DNA of 64,000 nt. It comes from Glycomyces fuscus (lineage in GTDB: Bacteria > Actinomycetota > Actinomycetes > Streptosporangiales > Streptosporangiaceae). The stretch spans positions 88,070-152,069 of the forward strand of contig NYMS01000037.1 in assembly GCA_002529455.1 (NCBI GenBank), given 5' to 3'. Positions 28,162-37,788 of this stretch are shown one piece after another. The first letter of the stretch is position 1. Every line of letters starts with the position of its first letter. Position numbers and translations under genes: made by a program. The notes below the pieces were generated by a model, which was not told where the DNA came from, ran no database searches, and was given only the letters and a program-made list of their open reading frames with translations.

Positions 28162-28482
28162 CTACTCGGCCTGCGGCGGCAGCTTGGCCACGAGCGGGTG
28201 GTCGCGGTCGATCTTGCCGACCTTGGAGGCGCCGCCAGGGGAGCCCAGGTCGTCGAAGAAGTCGACGTTGGCCTTGTAGAAGTCGGACCACTGCTCGGGG
28301 AGGTCGTCCTCGTAGTAGATGGCCTCCACCGGGCAGACCGGCTCACACGCACCGCAGTCAACGCACTCGTCCGGGTGGATATAGAGCATGCGGTCGCCCT
28401 CGTAGATGCAGTCCACGGGGCACTCGTCAATGCACGCCTTGTCCAGTACATCAACACAGGGCTGCGCGATGACGTAGGTCAC
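28162..28482 (-). CDS. fdxA: 7Fe ferredoxin FdxA
   Basis: A small cytosolic electron carrier, 106 residues, with one [3Fe-4S] and one [4Fe-4S] cluster. The cysteine pattern is visible in PCVDVLDKACIDECPVDCI and ECVDCGACEPVCPVEAIYY, followed by the C-terminal tail typical of actinobacterial FdxA. Members donate electrons to cytochrome P450s and other redox enzymes. The gene is preserved beside dapC across many actinomycetes. It is divergent from a small SH3-like gene. Confidence 0.95.
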   Translation of the reverse strand: MTYVIAQPCVDVLDKACIDECPVDCIYEGDRMLYIHPDECVDCGACEPVCPVEAIYYEDDLPEQWSDFYKANVDFFDDLGSPGGASKVGKIDRDHPLVAKLPPQAE

Positions 28483-28670
28483 GTCGTACTCCTTGTCTCA
28501 CCCCCGCGTCCCACGGGGGAGGCGGGGATCTTCGCAGACCCCGGGCCGGGACCGACGTGCGGGCGCCCTGCCCCTGCTCCCGGGCTCTGCAAGCAATTGG
28601 CACAGATGTCGTACTCCTAGTATGACGGCGGAGAACACCCAGCGCACAATCGGGGGGTATTTCCTTGCAC

Positions 28671-28922
28671 ATGGGAGGACGACTGGTCCACAGGATCTCT
28701 CCTGCGGACATCGGTCGGCGAGTCTCTGTACGAATACGCCTCCCCGAGGGCGGGTTCACCGATATCGTCGGTGTCGTGGAGTCCTGGGACGACGGTGTCC
28801 TCACCGTGCGCCGACGCGACGGCTCCGCGGTGGAGGTCGCCGAGTCGGCGATCGCCGCGAGCCGGGTCGTTCCCCCCGTTCCCCCTCGCCGCCGCGGCGG
28901 AGACCCGCCGCGCACGCCCTGA
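28671..28922 (+). CDS. Small SH3-like (Rv0428c N-terminal-type) domain protein
   Basis: An 83-residue protein. ISPADIGRRVSVRIRLPEGG, DIVGVVESWDDGVLTVRRRD and VEVAESAIAASRVVP match the SH3-like module that precedes the GNAT domain in Rv0428c-type actinobacterial acetyltransferases. Here the GNAT part is absent: the frame ends after an Arg/Pro-rich tail. It may be an independent small protein or a truncated relative. The start is uncertain: the ATG at 28671 lacks a close ribosome site, while a TTG at 28665 has a G-run seven bases upstream. It is divergent from fdxA, a neighbourhood seen elsewhere. Confidence 0.6.
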   Translation: MGGRLVHRISPADIGRRVSVRIRLPEGGFTDIVGVVESWDDGVLTVRRRDGSAVEVAESAIAASRVVPPVPPRRRGGDPPRTP

Positions 28923-29156
28923 ACCCGTGCGCCCGGGGTTCCACGAAGTGAGGCGGCGCCCGCCCGGCGGGCGTCGCGGGGCGCGCATGTCGCGCCTGGA
29001 CATTGGCATTCTTCGGCCCCTGCGGGGTAGAAGACGCACAGTTCCGCAGCGGGTCCAGCCAGCCCGCCGGGGAACCGACAACGAAGCATTGCGCCCCCCG
29101 GCGGCACATCCACGCGGAACGGGCGCCGGTACGCGGGGAGGTGGTGAGCGCCCGTC

Positions 29157-30518
29157 ATGCGCGAAGCAGTAGCGTCCGCCCTCGCCGAGCTGGCACGCCG
29201 GGACGAGCGGGCGGCCGGCATGGCCCGGTCGGCCCTGGCCGCGCTGGCTCCGGAGCAGGAGATCGAGAGGCTCAACCAGCACGCCGTCCAGCGGTTCTGC
29301 TGGTTCGAGCTACCGGTCCACTTCCACGACTGCGCCGAGGACCGGCTGTTCGCGGTCCGCTCCCTCGGCAACCTCTTCTCCCTCCTCCAGCTGTACCGGT
29401 ACGCGCAGATCTGCTCGGCGCCCGAGACCGCGGCGCTGCTCACCGTCTACGACGAGGACCACGCCGCGGGCCTGGCGATGTACGAGCGGCTCATGTGGGA
29501 GTCGGGCGTGGAGCCGCCGGACCTGCCCGAGCTGACCTGGGGGACGGCGGTCGGCGACGCCGAGATCCTGGCCCGCCACGAGACCGCGTCGGCGCTGGAG
29601 CTGGCGATCGCCCTGGGCGACGTGCGCCCCGGCAAGCGCGGGTGGCGGCCCGCCCAGGAGCGGTTCACCCGGTCCTTCCTCACCCAGCCGGACAACCGGG
29701 GGCTGAGCCACCTGGACCGGATACGCGAGGAGCGGGTGCGGTCCTGGCTGAGCTCGTCCGCGCATCCGCACCGCCAGCGCCTGTGGCCGCTGGTGGGGCA
29801 GATCATCGCGGGCGCCGACGTGCCGCGCGGCGCGGAGGCCGCGATGGCGCCGCTGCAGCGGCTGCTGGACCTGGCCGCGGAGGGGATCGCGCTCACCCAG
29901 ATCGGCTACATCTCGCCGGGCGTGGTGCGCCAGATGTGCGAGGACTTCGGGTGGCGGACCACCCCCGAGCCGCCGCGCAGCGAGACCGACGCCACCCAGC
30001 TGATCGCCCTGCACCAGGCGCTGAGGGGGATGCGCGCGGTGCGCCGGTCGGGCCGCCGCCTGGTCCTGACGCGGCGCGGGCGCCAGCTGCGGGAGGACCC
30101 CGAGGCGCTGTGGCAGGCGGCCACCGAGACCCTGTGCCGCACCGGCGGCCTGGACCAGGCCGCGGCGGAGACGCTGCTGGGCATGCTGCTGGCGCGCACG
30201 CCCCAGGGCAGCGGCTCGCACGCGCGGCGCGGCGAGTCGGACGTGGAGGCGGCCGAGAGGGCGCTGACCGAGTCGGGATGGGTGCCGGTGGATCCTCCGG
30301 CGGCCTCGGGCAGGCACGCCGCGTCGCACCGGCGCACCGCGGAGGCCGCCTCGGACCAGGTGCGCGCGCTGGTGATGGCGGTGAGCTGGCTGCTGGAGAC
30401 CCTGGGCCTGCTCACCGACGACGACGGCGCCGGGCGCCGGGAGCTGACCGCCCCGGGGCGGGCGTTCGCGATCGCCTGCCTGCACCAGTCGGCGGTGGCG
30501 CCCCGGGCCGTGGTCTGA
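29157..30518 (+). CDS. Unknown protein with C-terminal helical region
   Basis: A 453-residue soluble protein I cannot assign. No signal or membrane helix is apparent. The sequence is mostly helical. A segment near residues 285-325 (LRGMRAVRRSGRRLVLTRRG followed by EDPEALW) resembles the winged-helix-like C-terminal region seen in some actinobacterial proteins of the plasmid pRiA4b ORF-3 type. An aromatic/acidic early segment (FCWFELPVHFHDCAEDRLF) is notable. GGGGAGG lies 15 bases before the ATG, longer than ideal. It stands alone between the SH3-like gene and the M50 protease. A DNA- or RNA-binding role would be a guess. Confidence 0.7.
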   Translation: MREAVASALAELARRDERAAGMARSALAALAPEQEIERLNQHAVQRFCWFELPVHFHDCAEDRLFAVRSLGNLFSLLQLYRYAQICSAPETAALLTVYDEDHAAGLAMYERLMWESGVEPPDLPELTWGTAVGDAEILARHETASALELAIALGDVRPGKRGWRPAQERFTRSFLTQPDNRGLSHLDRIREERVRSWLSSSAHPHRQRLWPLVGQIIAGADVPRGAEAAMAPLQRLLDLAAEGIALTQIGYISPGVVRQMCEDFGWRTTPEPPRSETDATQLIALHQALRGMRAVRRSGRRLVLTRRGRQLREDPEALWQAATETLCRTGGLDQAAAETLLGMLLARTPQGSGSHARRGESDVEAAERALTESGWVPVDPPAASGRHAASHRRTAEAASDQVRALVMAVSWLLETLGLLTDDDGAGRRELTAPGRAFAIACLHQSAVAPRAVV

Positions 30519-30692
30519 CCGCGGGTCGCGCCGCCTCCGGGGCCCGGGGCGACGGGAACCGTGGTGGGGCCGCGGCCCCGGGAGCGGGCACGCGGCCCCT
30601 CCGGCCCCTCCCCTCATCGGCCACCCGCTGCGAAGGGGTGCCGACCAGGGCCTAACCTGGAGCGCGAGCCACCCGAGACCAGCAGGAGCACC

Positions 30693-31802
30693 ATGCCCGC
30701 GCCCGAGCCGCCGCGGAAGGCGGAGACGACCGACGTGCCCGAGGCCGGCGGGGCAGTCGCCGACCCGTGGGAGCAGATGCCCGAGGACGCCCTCAACCGG
30801 CCGGACCTGGGGGAGGACACCGACGGCCCCGGCGGCGCCGGGGCCTCCGAGACCGGTGCGCGACCGCGGGACGCCGTGGGGGCGGGGGCCCCGGGGTCCC
30901 CGCCCGCGAAACCGGACGCCTCCGGGGACGACGCGGGGCCGGACTCCTCCGGGGAGGCGGCCTCCGAGGACGGGGCCTCCGAGGGGGACCCGCGGGCCGC
31001 ACGCCCCGAGAGCTGGGCGGACTTCCTGCCCAGTCCGGTGTTCCTGCTGCTGCTGGGCCTGACGGGGTTCGCGGGCTGGCTGTCGTGGACCGCCGCGGAG
31101 CTGGAGTGGGCCGCCGAGGGCACCAGCGTCACCCCGCTGGTCCCGCCGCTGCTCATCCTGCTCGGCTGGATCGTCTCCCTGGCCGTCCACGAGTTCGCGC
31201 ACGCGCTCGCCGCCTACCTGGCCGGCGACCGCTCCCTGCGCGGCAGCGCCTACCTGCGGCTCAACCCGTTCGCCTACCGCCAGGCCTTCGCCGGGCTGGT
31301 CCTGCCCTCGGCCTACCTGTGCCTCGGCGTCTTCGGTATGACCGGCCCGCCCACCTACGTGGACTGGGACCGCATCCCCTCCCGGGGCCGCCGCGTCCTG
31401 GTGGCGCTCGCCGGACCGCTGGCCAGCCTCCTGCTGACCGCCGCGCTCGCGGTCGCCGTGTCCGTCCTGGTGCCCCCGGGCAACGACACCACCAACTGGG
31501 CGATCTCGGCGATGGCCTTCCTGTGCTTCGCGAACCTGACGGCCGCCCTGGTCAACCTGCTGCCGGTTCCCGGCCTGGACGGCTTCGAGGTGCTGGCCGC
31601 CTGGAAGCGCGGCGGCTGGGTCACCGTGGCGCGCGACAACGCGCTGTTCGGTTCGGTGGCCGTGTTCGCGATCCTGTGGTTCCCCGGCCTCAACGACCTG
31701 CTGGTGAACGCGGTCTACGGCCTGTTCGACCTGGTGCTGCCCAACCCGGTGTTCCGCGGCATCACCTTCTACGGCGGGCTGCTCCTACAGTTCTGGGCCT
31801 GA
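30693..31802 (+). CDS. Site-2-type (M50) intramembrane metalloprotease
   Basis: A 369-residue protein with a 110-residue acidic, disordered cytoplasmic head and about six membrane helices. The zinc site AVHEFAHALAAYLAGD is near residues 165-180 and the third ligand region is NLLPVPGLDGFEVLAAW near residue 290. Such short rhomboid-like or S2P relatives cleave membrane-embedded regulators; no CBS or PDZ domain is attached. The ATG at 30693 is preceded by AGGAG at ideal distance, which decides the start within a longer open frame. A role in releasing an anti-sigma factor is conceivable but unsupported by position. Confidence 0.82.
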   Translation: MPAPEPPRKAETTDVPEAGGAVADPWEQMPEDALNRPDLGEDTDGPGGAGASETGARPRDAVGAGAPGSPPAKPDASGDDAGPDSSGEAASEDGASEGDPRAARPESWADFLPSPVFLLLLGLTGFAGWLSWTAAELEWAAEGTSVTPLVPPLLILLGWIVSLAVHEFAHALAAYLAGDRSLRGSAYLRLNPFAYRQAFAGLVLPSAYLCLGVFGMTGPPTYVDWDRIPSRGRRVLVALAGPLASLLLTAALAVAVSVLVPPGNDTTNWAISAMAFLCFANLTAALVNLLPVPGLDGFEVLAAWKRGGWVTVARDNALFGSVAVFAILWFPGLNDLLVNAVYGLFDLVLPNPVFRGITFYGGLLLQFWA

Positions 31803-31845
31803 CCGGGACCGCGTCGGGGAGCGCCCCGAAGGGCGTTGCCCAGGG

Positions 31846-31990
31846 CCCGTTCACCGAAGGTTCCCGCGTCCGGGGCGCCCGGACAAGGAAAGTGCCGCGC
31901 GCAGCTGAGGGCGGTAGCCCGCCCTGGCGCGGAGCGCTCCCGGCGGGCGACGGGCGGACCGAAGCGCAGCGGAGGTCCACAGGAAACGCC
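31846..31990 (-). repeat. Dispersed post-stop repeat, copy D (variant)
   Basis: It starts three bases after the stop codon of the membrane-protein gene at 31993. Hairpin 1 is at 31956-31978 (GGACC/GGTCC). About 80 bases further come CCGGGCGCCCCGG and the box GGGAACCTTCGG (31857-31868, minus strand). Hairpin 2 and the 3' box of copies A-C are missing, and the middle is expanded by unrelated sequence. It ends near the stop of the convergent M50 gene. Confidence 0.6.
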
Positions 31991-31992
31991 GT

Positions 31993-32553
31993 CTAGCCCT
32001 CGCGCCAGGGCCGCGCCTGGTCGGAGGGCCGTGTCCGCTGGTGGGCACCGCCCTCGGGCGGTGCGCCGGTCCCCGGTGCGGTCCCCGGTGTTCCGGTCCT
32101 CCGGGAACCGGACGGCGGCAAGGACGACCAGCTGCGGATCACGGCGAGCACCAGCACCAGCATCACGCCGAAGAGGTACGCGTTGTGCATGAGGTGGTTC
32201 GTGAGCACGAGGTCACCGCCGGGCATGTAGCCGACCATCGCGATCAGCAGGGCCAGGTAGCCGACCGCGAAGACCGCCGACCCCGAGGTGCGGCGGCTGC
32301 CCCACGCGCACAGGCGGCACGCGCAGTACAGCAGCGCCAGGAAGGCCAGCAGCCCGGCCGCGGCCCCGGCCCGGACCGTCGCACCCGCGTCCCAGTAGCG
32401 GGTCAGCCAGCCCGCGCCGGTGGTGCCGAGCATGCCCGCCGCGGCGCCGAGCAGCAGCAGGACCACGAGGGTCGCCCCGGTCAGCACCGGTGACAGGAAC
32501 CCGGCGGAGGTCTCGCCCTCGGCGGGCACGGCGGTCTCAGGTGTGGTGGTCAC
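31993..32553 (-). CDS. DUF6113-like membrane protein paired with mshB
   Basis: A 186-residue integral membrane protein with four hydrophobic segments (about 22-45, 58-80, 88-108, 120-145) and a polar Pro/Arg-rich tail. It follows mshB by 37 bases on the same strand. A small membrane protein of the DUF6113 type is often encoded at this place in streptomycetes as I recall; the role is unknown. The start GTG at 32553 has no strong ribosome site. It is followed directly by repeat copy D. Confidence 0.65.
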   Translation of the reverse strand: MTTTPETAVPAEGETSAGFLSPVLTGATLVVLLLLGAAAGMLGTTGAGWLTRYWDAGATVRAGAAAGLLAFLALLYCACRLCAWGSRRTSGSAVFAVGYLALLIAMVGYMPGGDLVLTNHLMHNAYLFGVMLVLVLAVIRSWSSLPPSGSRRTGTPGTAPGTGAPPEGGAHQRTRPSDQARPWREG

Positions 32554-32590
32554 AGCGACGAGGGTAGACGCTCGGCCCCACCGGTGGCGG

Positions 32591-33457
32591 TCACAGCCCG
32601 GCGAACAGGTCGGTCTCGTACTCGCCGGGGCGGGTGCGCGGCGGCGGCCCCGCCAGCAGGGTGAAGTACTCCACCGCGTCGATCTCCTGGGCGATGCCGT
32701 TGGACAGGGCGAAGCGCTCGCCCTCCACGGTGATCTGGGTGGCGTGGGAGCGCATCGCGAGCGTCTTGGCCGCCCAGTGGTCGGTGGCGTCCACACGGGT
32801 GGTCACCGCCGCGTCGGGGGTGCCCCGGGCGATGTCGGACACCCGGGCGGGAGGGGTGAAGGGGCCGGACTCCTCGTTGAGCCTGGCGATGGACTCCTCG
32901 ATGCGCGAGACCGGCTGGGCGATCGCGTAGAGCTTGTGGACCTGCCAGGGCGTGCCGGGCATGGAACGCTCCCCCGCCCGGCGGAAGGCCCGACGGGTGA
33001 CCCGGTGCGCCTGGATGTGGTCGGGGTGCCCGTAGCCGCCGTGCTCGTCGTAGCTGACCAGCACGTGCGGGCGGACCTCGCGGATGACCTCCGCCAGGAG
33101 CGTGGCCGCCTCCTCCACGTCCGCGCCCCAGAACGCCCCGGGGCGGTCGTTGGTCGGCGCGCCCGTCATCCCCGAGTCCCGGTAGCGGCCGGGGCCGCCC
33201 AGGAAGCGGTGGTCACGCACGCCGAGGGCCAGACAGGCCTTGTCCAGCTCACCGGTCCGGTGCTCGCCGAGGGTGTCGTCGCGGTCGGAGGCCAGGTGCG
33301 CGAGGTCCTCGGGGATGACCTCGCCCTCCTCCCCCAGCGTGCAGGTCACCAGGGTGACACCGGCCCCCTCGGCCGCGTACTTGGCCAGGGTCGCTCCGGT
33401 GACGATGCTCTCGTCGTCGGGGTGCGCGTGCACCATCATCAGTCGCCTGTCAGTCAC
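32591..33457 (-). CDS. mshB: GlcNAc-inositol deacetylase of mycothiol synthesis
   Basis: A zinc deacetylase that makes GlcN-Ins from GlcNAc-Ins, the second dedicated step of mycothiol, the main low-molecular thiol of actinobacteria. It has 288 residues of the PIG-L/LmbE fold. The metal motif [15 protein letters not shown] lies at residues 8-22 and the second ligand block is [16 protein letters not shown] (about 135-150). [17 protein letters not shown] follows near the C-terminus. The GTG at 33457 gives the family N-terminus; the frame remains open far upstream but there lies antisense to the peptidase gene. It is the first gene of a likely two-gene unit. Confidence 0.95.
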   Translation of the reverse strand: MTDRRLMMVHAHPDDESIVTGATLAKYAAEGAGVTLVTCTLGEEGEVIPEDLAHLASDRDDTLGEHRTGELDKACLALGVRDHRFLGGPGRYRDSGMTGAPTNDRPGAFWGADVEEAATLLAEVIREVRPHVLVSYDEHGGYGHPDHIQAHRVTRRAFRRAGERSMPGTPWQVHKLYAIAQPVSRIEESIARLNEESGPFTPPARVSDIARGTPDAAVTTRVDATDHWAAKTLAMRSHATQITVEGERFALSNGIAQEIDAVEYFTLLAGPPPRTRPGEYETDLFAGL

Positions 33458-33694
33458 GTAGCGAACGATACCGGTCGCAACCGCGCGCCGACTCCCCCCA
33501 CCGCACACCCCGCGCGGGGACCCCGCGCCGCCTCCCCGGCGCCCTCCCCCGGTGCTCCCGCACCGTTGCGGCGCTCCTCCCGGCCCGGGCACCGCGTCCT
33601 CCGCACCGCTCCCCTGCCGCGCGGGAGCGGCGGGCCCGCGTCCGCGCCGCTGACCGGCTCCCCGGACGGACGCGACATGGGACACAATCGGCCT

Positions 33695-35890
33695 ATGAGC
33701 TTTCCTCGCCAACAGGCCCGCACACAGCGCTTCTCGATCGGTGTCCCCCGCGCGTTCCAGATCTCGCCGGACGGACGGCGCGTCGCCTTCCTCCGGGGGC
33801 GCGACGGGGTGGACACGGCCACCTGCCTGTGGGTGCACGACACGGAGGCGGGAACGGACACGGTGGTCGCCGACCCCCGGGCCCTGGGCGCCGACGACGA
33901 GGACCTTCCGCCCGAGGAGCGGGCCCGCCGCGAGCGGCTGCGCGAGAGCGGCGGCGGGATCGTGTCGTACTCGGTGGACGAGGCGTTCACCCGCGCCGTG
34001 TTCACCCTGTCGGGGCGGCTGTTCTACGTCGACCTGGTCGGCGACGACACCGCCCCCCGCGAACTGCCCGCCGCCACTCCCGTCGTGGACCCGCGCGTCA
34101 GCCCCGCGGGCGACCGGATCGCCTACGTCAGCGGCGGCGCGGTGCGCGTCCTCGACATCGCCGCCGCCGAGCCCGACCACGGTGACCGACCGGTGGCCGA
34201 ACCGGACGGCCCCGACGTCACGTGGGGCCTGGCCGAGCTGGTGGCCGCCGAGGAGATGGGGCGCTACCGGGGCTTCTGGTGGGCGCCGGACGGCTCCGCG
34301 CTCGCCGTCGCGCGCGTGGACGAGTCCGGGGTGAACACCTGGTACGTGTCCGACCCCGGCAACCCTGGCCTGGAGCCGACGGCCCTGCGCTACCCGCCCG
34401 CGGGCGGCGCCAACGCCGACGTGCGCCTGGCCGTGTTCCCGGTCGGCCCGGCCGGGGGCGGGCGGCCCGAACCGGTCTGGGTGGAGTGGGACCGCGAGGC
34501 CCTGCCCTACCTGGCGACGGTCGGCTGGACGACCGGACCGGACGGCACGCCGACCGTGGTGTTCACCGCGCAGAGCCGCGACCAGCGCACGCTGACCCTG
34601 TTCAGCGCCGACCCCGCGACCGGGCTGGTCGCGGAGTCGCGCACCGAGTCCGACGGCGTGTGGGTCGAGCTGATGCCGGGCGTGCCCGCCTACACCGGCG
34701 CGGGCGACCTGGTGTGGATCGGCCGCGAGGCCGGGGGTGAGCGCCGGGTCTACGTCGGCGACGCGCCGGTCAGCCCCGCGGACGTGTACGTGCGCGGCGT
34801 GGTGGACGTGGACGGCGACCGGATCCTGTACTCGGGCTCGCCCGCCGGGAGCCCCGGCGACGTGTCGCTGTGGCTGGTCGAGCTGGACACGGGCCTGGCC
34901 GCGCCGGTGGAGGTGCCCGGGCACGGGTGCAGCAGGTCCGCCGACTCGGGCGCGCACAGCGGCCTGCGCTCGGGGCGGCTGCGCGGGGACACGCTGGTGG
35001 TGCAGCACCGGTCGATGGACTTCCCCGGCACGCGCACGGTGGTGCTGCGCGGCGCCGGTACCGAGACGCGCAGGGCCTGCTCCGAGATCGAGAGCCTGGC
35101 CGAGGCCCCGGACCTGCCGGAACCGCGGGTGGAGTTCTGGCGCGCCGGTGAGCGCCGGATCCCGAGCGCCCTGGTGCTGCCGTCCTGGTACCGGGAGGAG
35201 CTGCGCCCGCTGCCGGTGCTGATGGCGCCCTACGGCGGCCCGCACGCCCAGCGGGTGCTCAACGCGCGCGGGGCGTACCTGACCGCCCAGTGGTACGCCG
35301 AGCAGGGCTTCGCTGTGCTCATCGCGGACGGCCGGGGCACTCCGGGCCTGGGGGTGGAGTGGGAGCAGAGCGTCCACCTCGACCTGGCCTCGCCGGTCCT
35401 GGAGGACCAGGTGGCGGCACTGGAGGACGCCGCGGAGCGGTTCGACTGCCTGGACGTGTCCCGTGTGGGCATCCACGGCTGGTCGTTCGGCGGGTACCTG
35501 GCGGCGCTGGCGGTGCTGCGCCGCCCCGACGTGTTCCACGCGGCGGTGGCGGGCGCGCCGGTCATCGACTGGGAGCTGTACGACACCCACTACACCGAGC
35601 GCTACCTGGGCACCCCCGGGGGCGACCCGCAGGTGTACGCGCGCAGCTCGCTGCTGGCGGAGGCGGGCAGGCTGGAGCGCCCGCTGATGATGATCCACGG
35701 ACTGGCGGACGACAACGTGGCCTTCGCGCACACGCAGCGGATGTCGTCGGCGCTGATGGCGGCGGGGCGCCCGCACACGGTGCTGCCGCTGTCGGGGGTG
35801 ACGCACTCGCCCTCGGACCCGACGGTCGCGGAGAACCTGATGCTGCTCCAGGTGGAGTTCCTCAAGGAGAACCTCCGCGGCGAGGGGTAG
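33695..35890 (+). CDS. S9 family prolyl-oligopeptidase-like peptidase
   Basis: A DPP4-type serine peptidase of 731 residues without a signal peptide. The N-terminal beta-propeller region (about 1-470) is followed by an alpha/beta-hydrolase domain with nucleophile serine in [14 protein letters not shown], aspartate in [12 protein letters not shown] and histidine in [10 protein letters not shown]. An oxyanion-type motif [10 protein letters not shown] precedes it. It likely removes dipeptides or cleaves short peptides in the cytosol. The ATG at 33695 is chosen because it begins the conserved region; one at 33677 is also possible. It is divergent from mshB and followed by a clear hairpin. Confidence 0.93.
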   Translation: MSFPRQQARTQRFSIGVPRAFQISPDGRRVAFLRGRDGVDTATCLWVHDTEAGTDTVVADPRALGADDEDLPPEERARRERLRESGGGIVSYSVDEAFTRAVFTLSGRLFYVDLVGDDTAPRELPAATPVVDPRVSPAGDRIAYVSGGAVRVLDIAAAEPDHGDRPVAEPDGPDVTWGLAELVAAEEMGRYRGFWWAPDGSALAVARVDESGVNTWYVSDPGNPGLEPTALRYPPAGGANADVRLAVFPVGPAGGGRPEPVWVEWDREALPYLATVGWTTGPDGTPTVVFTAQSRDQRTLTLFSADPATGLVAESRTESDGVWVELMPGVPAYTGAGDLVWIGREAGGERRVYVGDAPVSPADVYVRGVVDVDGDRILYSGSPAGSPGDVSLWLVELDTGLAAPVEVPGHGCSRSADSGAHSGLRSGRLRGDTLVVQHRSMDFPGTRTVVLRGAGTETRRACSEIESLAEAPDLPEPRVEFWRAGERRIPSALVLPSWYREELRPLPVLMAPYGGPHAQRVLNARGAYLTAQWYAEQGFAVLIADGRGTPGLGVEWEQSVHLDLASPVLEDQVAALEDAAERFDCLDVSRVGIHGWSFGGYLAALAVLRRPDVFHAAVAGAPVIDWELYDTHYTERYLGTPGGDPQVYARSSLLAEAGRLERPLMMIHGLADDNVAFAHTQRMSSALMAAGRPHTVLPLSGVTHSPSDPTVAENLMLLQVEFLKENLRGEG

Positions 35891-35901
35891 CGACCGCCCC
35901 G

Positions 35902-35937
35902 CCCGGTGCCGCGCGCCCTCCCGCGCGCGGCACCGGG
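35902..35937 (+). terminator. Hairpin after the S9 peptidase gene
   Basis: A perfect 15-bp stem (35902-35916 with 35923-35937) and six-base loop lie 11 bases past the stop codon. Confidence 0.85.
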
Positions 35938-36047
35938 GACGCGCCGGCCGCTCCCCCGCGCGGCTACACGGCCGGCCGGGGACCCGCGCCGTAGCGCACC
36001 GTCCGCCCCGCCCGGCCTCTCCCGCGCCCCGGGCATAACCTGGCCGT

Positions 36048-36431
36048 ATGCGTTCCTCCACGGTGCCACTCGCCCTCGCCGCACTGCTGGCAGACCTGGT
36101 CTGCGTGCTCGCCTTCGTCGTGATCGGCAGGACCGACCACGGGACCGGCACGGCCCTGGCCGAGATCGCCCGGACCGCGTGGCCGTTCGCCGCCGGGACG
36201 GTCCTGGGCTGGGTGGTCACCCTCGCGTGGACCGCCCCCGCCCGAGTCTGGCCGACGGGCGTGTTCGTGTGGGCCGTGACCGTGGCCGGGGGGATGGCGC
36301 TGCGCGTGTTCCTCGGGGAGGGGGCCCCGCTCAGCTTCGTCATCGTCACCTCCCTGTTCCTCGCCGCGACCATGCTCGGCTGGCGCGCGGTGGCACTCCT
36401 TGTCACGAAGAGGCGACAGGGCGGCACCTGA
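36048..36431 (+). CDS. DUF3054 membrane protein
   Basis: A 127-residue protein with four membrane helices typical of DUF3054. It opens with [20 protein letters not shown], followed by the conserved [20 protein letters not shown] and the later [12 protein letters not shown] line also fit. Function unknown. The ATG at 36048 lies close to the likely promoter. It is followed at 47 bases by the small amyloid-motif gene in the same direction; co-transcription is possible, but a functional link is not suggested by the sequences. Confidence 0.85.
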   Translation: MRSSTVPLALAALLADLVCVLAFVVIGRTDHGTGTALAEIARTAWPFAAGTVLGWVVTLAWTAPARVWPTGVFVWAVTVAGGMALRVFLGEGAPLSFVIVTSLFLAATMLGWRAVALLVTKRRQGGT

Positions 36432-36478
36432 GGGGGAAGACTGGGGATAGGACGCAACCTCCCCCGAAGGAGCCCCCC

Positions 36479-36868
36479 ATGGCCGACCCCGTCACCCTCG
36501 CCATCGCCACCGCCGTCGTCACCGGCGCGGTCGGCAAGATCACCGAGGCGGCGAGCGAGGGCGCCGTCACCGCCTTCAAGGCCCTGCGCAAGGCGGTCTT
36601 CGCGCGCTTCCGCTCGGACCCCGAGTCCCAGGAGGTCCTGGACGACGCCCTCCTGGAGCCGGAGGACGGCGAGGCGCTGGCCGCCTTCGCCGAGCGCCTG
36701 GAGCGGGTCGAGCGCGAGGACCCCGCCATCCGCGGACTGATGGAGGAACTGCGCGGCGAGGTCGCCCAGGAGGGCGACGGGGCCGTGTACAACAGCATCC
36801 AGGGGGACGTCAGCGGCAGGGCGCGCGTGTTCCAGGGCAGGGACTTCCACGGGGACATCACCTTCTGA
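36479..36868 (+). CDS. Small helical protein ending in a RHIM-like amyloid motif
   Basis: A 129-residue protein. Residues 1-48 form a hydrophobic to amphipathic helical region ([14 protein letters not shown], then [13 protein letters not shown]) and residues 50-98 are acidic helices. Residues 105-129 read [16 protein letters not shown] and then RDFHGDITF, with glycines 109, 113, 120 and 125 regularly spaced around a VxQG core. That pattern matches the actinobacterial amyloid signalling motif related to RHIM and fungal PP motifs (BASS3 class). Such motifs usually end NLR-like ATPases and matching helical effector proteins. No NLR gene is next to it here. The ATG follows GAAGGAG seven bases upstream. 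Function as an immune or cell-death effector is inference. Confidence 0.7.
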   Translation: MADPVTLAIATAVVTGAVGKITEAASEGAVTAFKALRKAVFARFRSDPESQEVLDDALLEPEDGEALAAFAERLERVEREDPAIRGLMEELRGEVAQEGDGAVYNSIQGDVSGRARVFQGRDFHGDITF

Positions 36869-36984
36869 CGCCCCCTCCCGCCCGGGTGCGGGGGCCGGCG
36901 CACGGAACCGCCCGCGAGGGCGTGGGCGCCCTCACCCGGGAGAGGGAGGAGGCCCCACCGCGGAGCGTTCGTAAGCTGGAAAAG

Positions 36985-37737
36985 ATGAACGAGCACCCCG
37001 CACCCCAGACCCCTTCCTCCGGCGCCGCCCGCGGTCCCGCCTCCCGCGCGCCCGCGGACGGCGCCGACGAGGACGAGGCCCGCGAGGTGGGCGTGGGCCC
37101 GTGGACCGGCCCCTGGCCCGAGGGCGACCACTACGACCCCGAACTGCTGGCCGGGGGCGACCGCCGCAACGTCGTGGACCGCTACCGCTACTGGCGGCGC
37201 GAGGCGATCGTGGCCGACCTCGACACCGTGCGCCACCCCTTCCACGTCGCCGTGGAGAACTGGACGCACGACTTCAACATCGGCTCGGTCGTGCGCACCG
37301 CCAACGCGTTCGGGTGCGCGGCCGTGCACATCGTGGGCCGCCGGCGCTGGAACAAGCGCGGCGCGATGGTGACCGACCGCTACCAGCACGTCCACCACCA
37401 CCCCGACACGGAGGCGCTGGTGGCGTGGGCCCAGGAGCGCGGACTGCCGCTGCTCGGTGTGGACAACCTGCCGGGCTCGGTGCCCCTGGAGACCTATCCG
37501 CTGCCCAGGAACGCGGTGCTGGTGTTCGGGCAGGAGGGCCCGGGGCTGTCGGAGGAGGTGCGGCGGGTGTGCCGGGCGGTGCTGTCGATCTCCCAGTTCG
37601 GTTCGACCCGGTCGATCAACGCCGGGGCCGCGGCCGCGATCGCCATGCACGCCTGGGTGCGGGCCCACGTGTTCGACCAGCCGGTCCCGGCCGCGCTTTC
37701 CACGGGCGCCCCGACCCCCACCACGGCGCTGTCGTGA
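36985..37737 (+). CDS. SpoU/TrmH-family RNA 2'-O-methyltransferase
   Basis: A SPOUT-class knotted methyltransferase of 250 residues. A disordered acidic N-terminus of about 50 residues is followed by the catalytic domain. It has motif 1 NWTHDFNIGSVVRTANAFG (about 92-110), motif 2 LVFGQEGPGLSEE and motif 3 ISQFGSTRSINAGAAAAIAM. These carry the SAM knot and the catalytic arginine and asparagine. It should methylate a ribose in tRNA or rRNA; the exact target is unknown. It starts at an ATG with GGAAAAG just upstream. Confidence 0.9.
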   Translation: MNEHPAPQTPSSGAARGPASRAPADGADEDEAREVGVGPWTGPWPEGDHYDPELLAGGDRRNVVDRYRYWRREAIVADLDTVRHPFHVAVENWTHDFNIGSVVRTANAFGCAAVHIVGRRRWNKRGAMVTDRYQHVHHHPDTEALVAWAQERGLPLLGVDNLPGSVPLETYPLPRNAVLVFGQEGPGLSEEVRRVCRAVLSISQFGSTRSINAGAAAAIAMHAWVRAHVFDQPVPAALSTGAPTPTTALS

Positions 37738-37788
37738 TGGTTCCGTGATCTACCATGGGCGAAAGACCCCTATCAGAGAGATTCCGGG

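Noticed and set aside
28597..28623. TTGGCA and TAGTAT as a promoter for the SH3-like gene
   Set aside because: The spacing is only 15 bases and the -10 match is poor, so it is not listed as a feature.
32591..36850. A 1419-codon open frame on the minus strand
   Set aside because: Only 32591-33457 (mshB) looks like protein. The rest is antisense to the S9 peptidase and neighbours and has the His/Arg/Gly-rich composition typical of GC-rich shadow frames.
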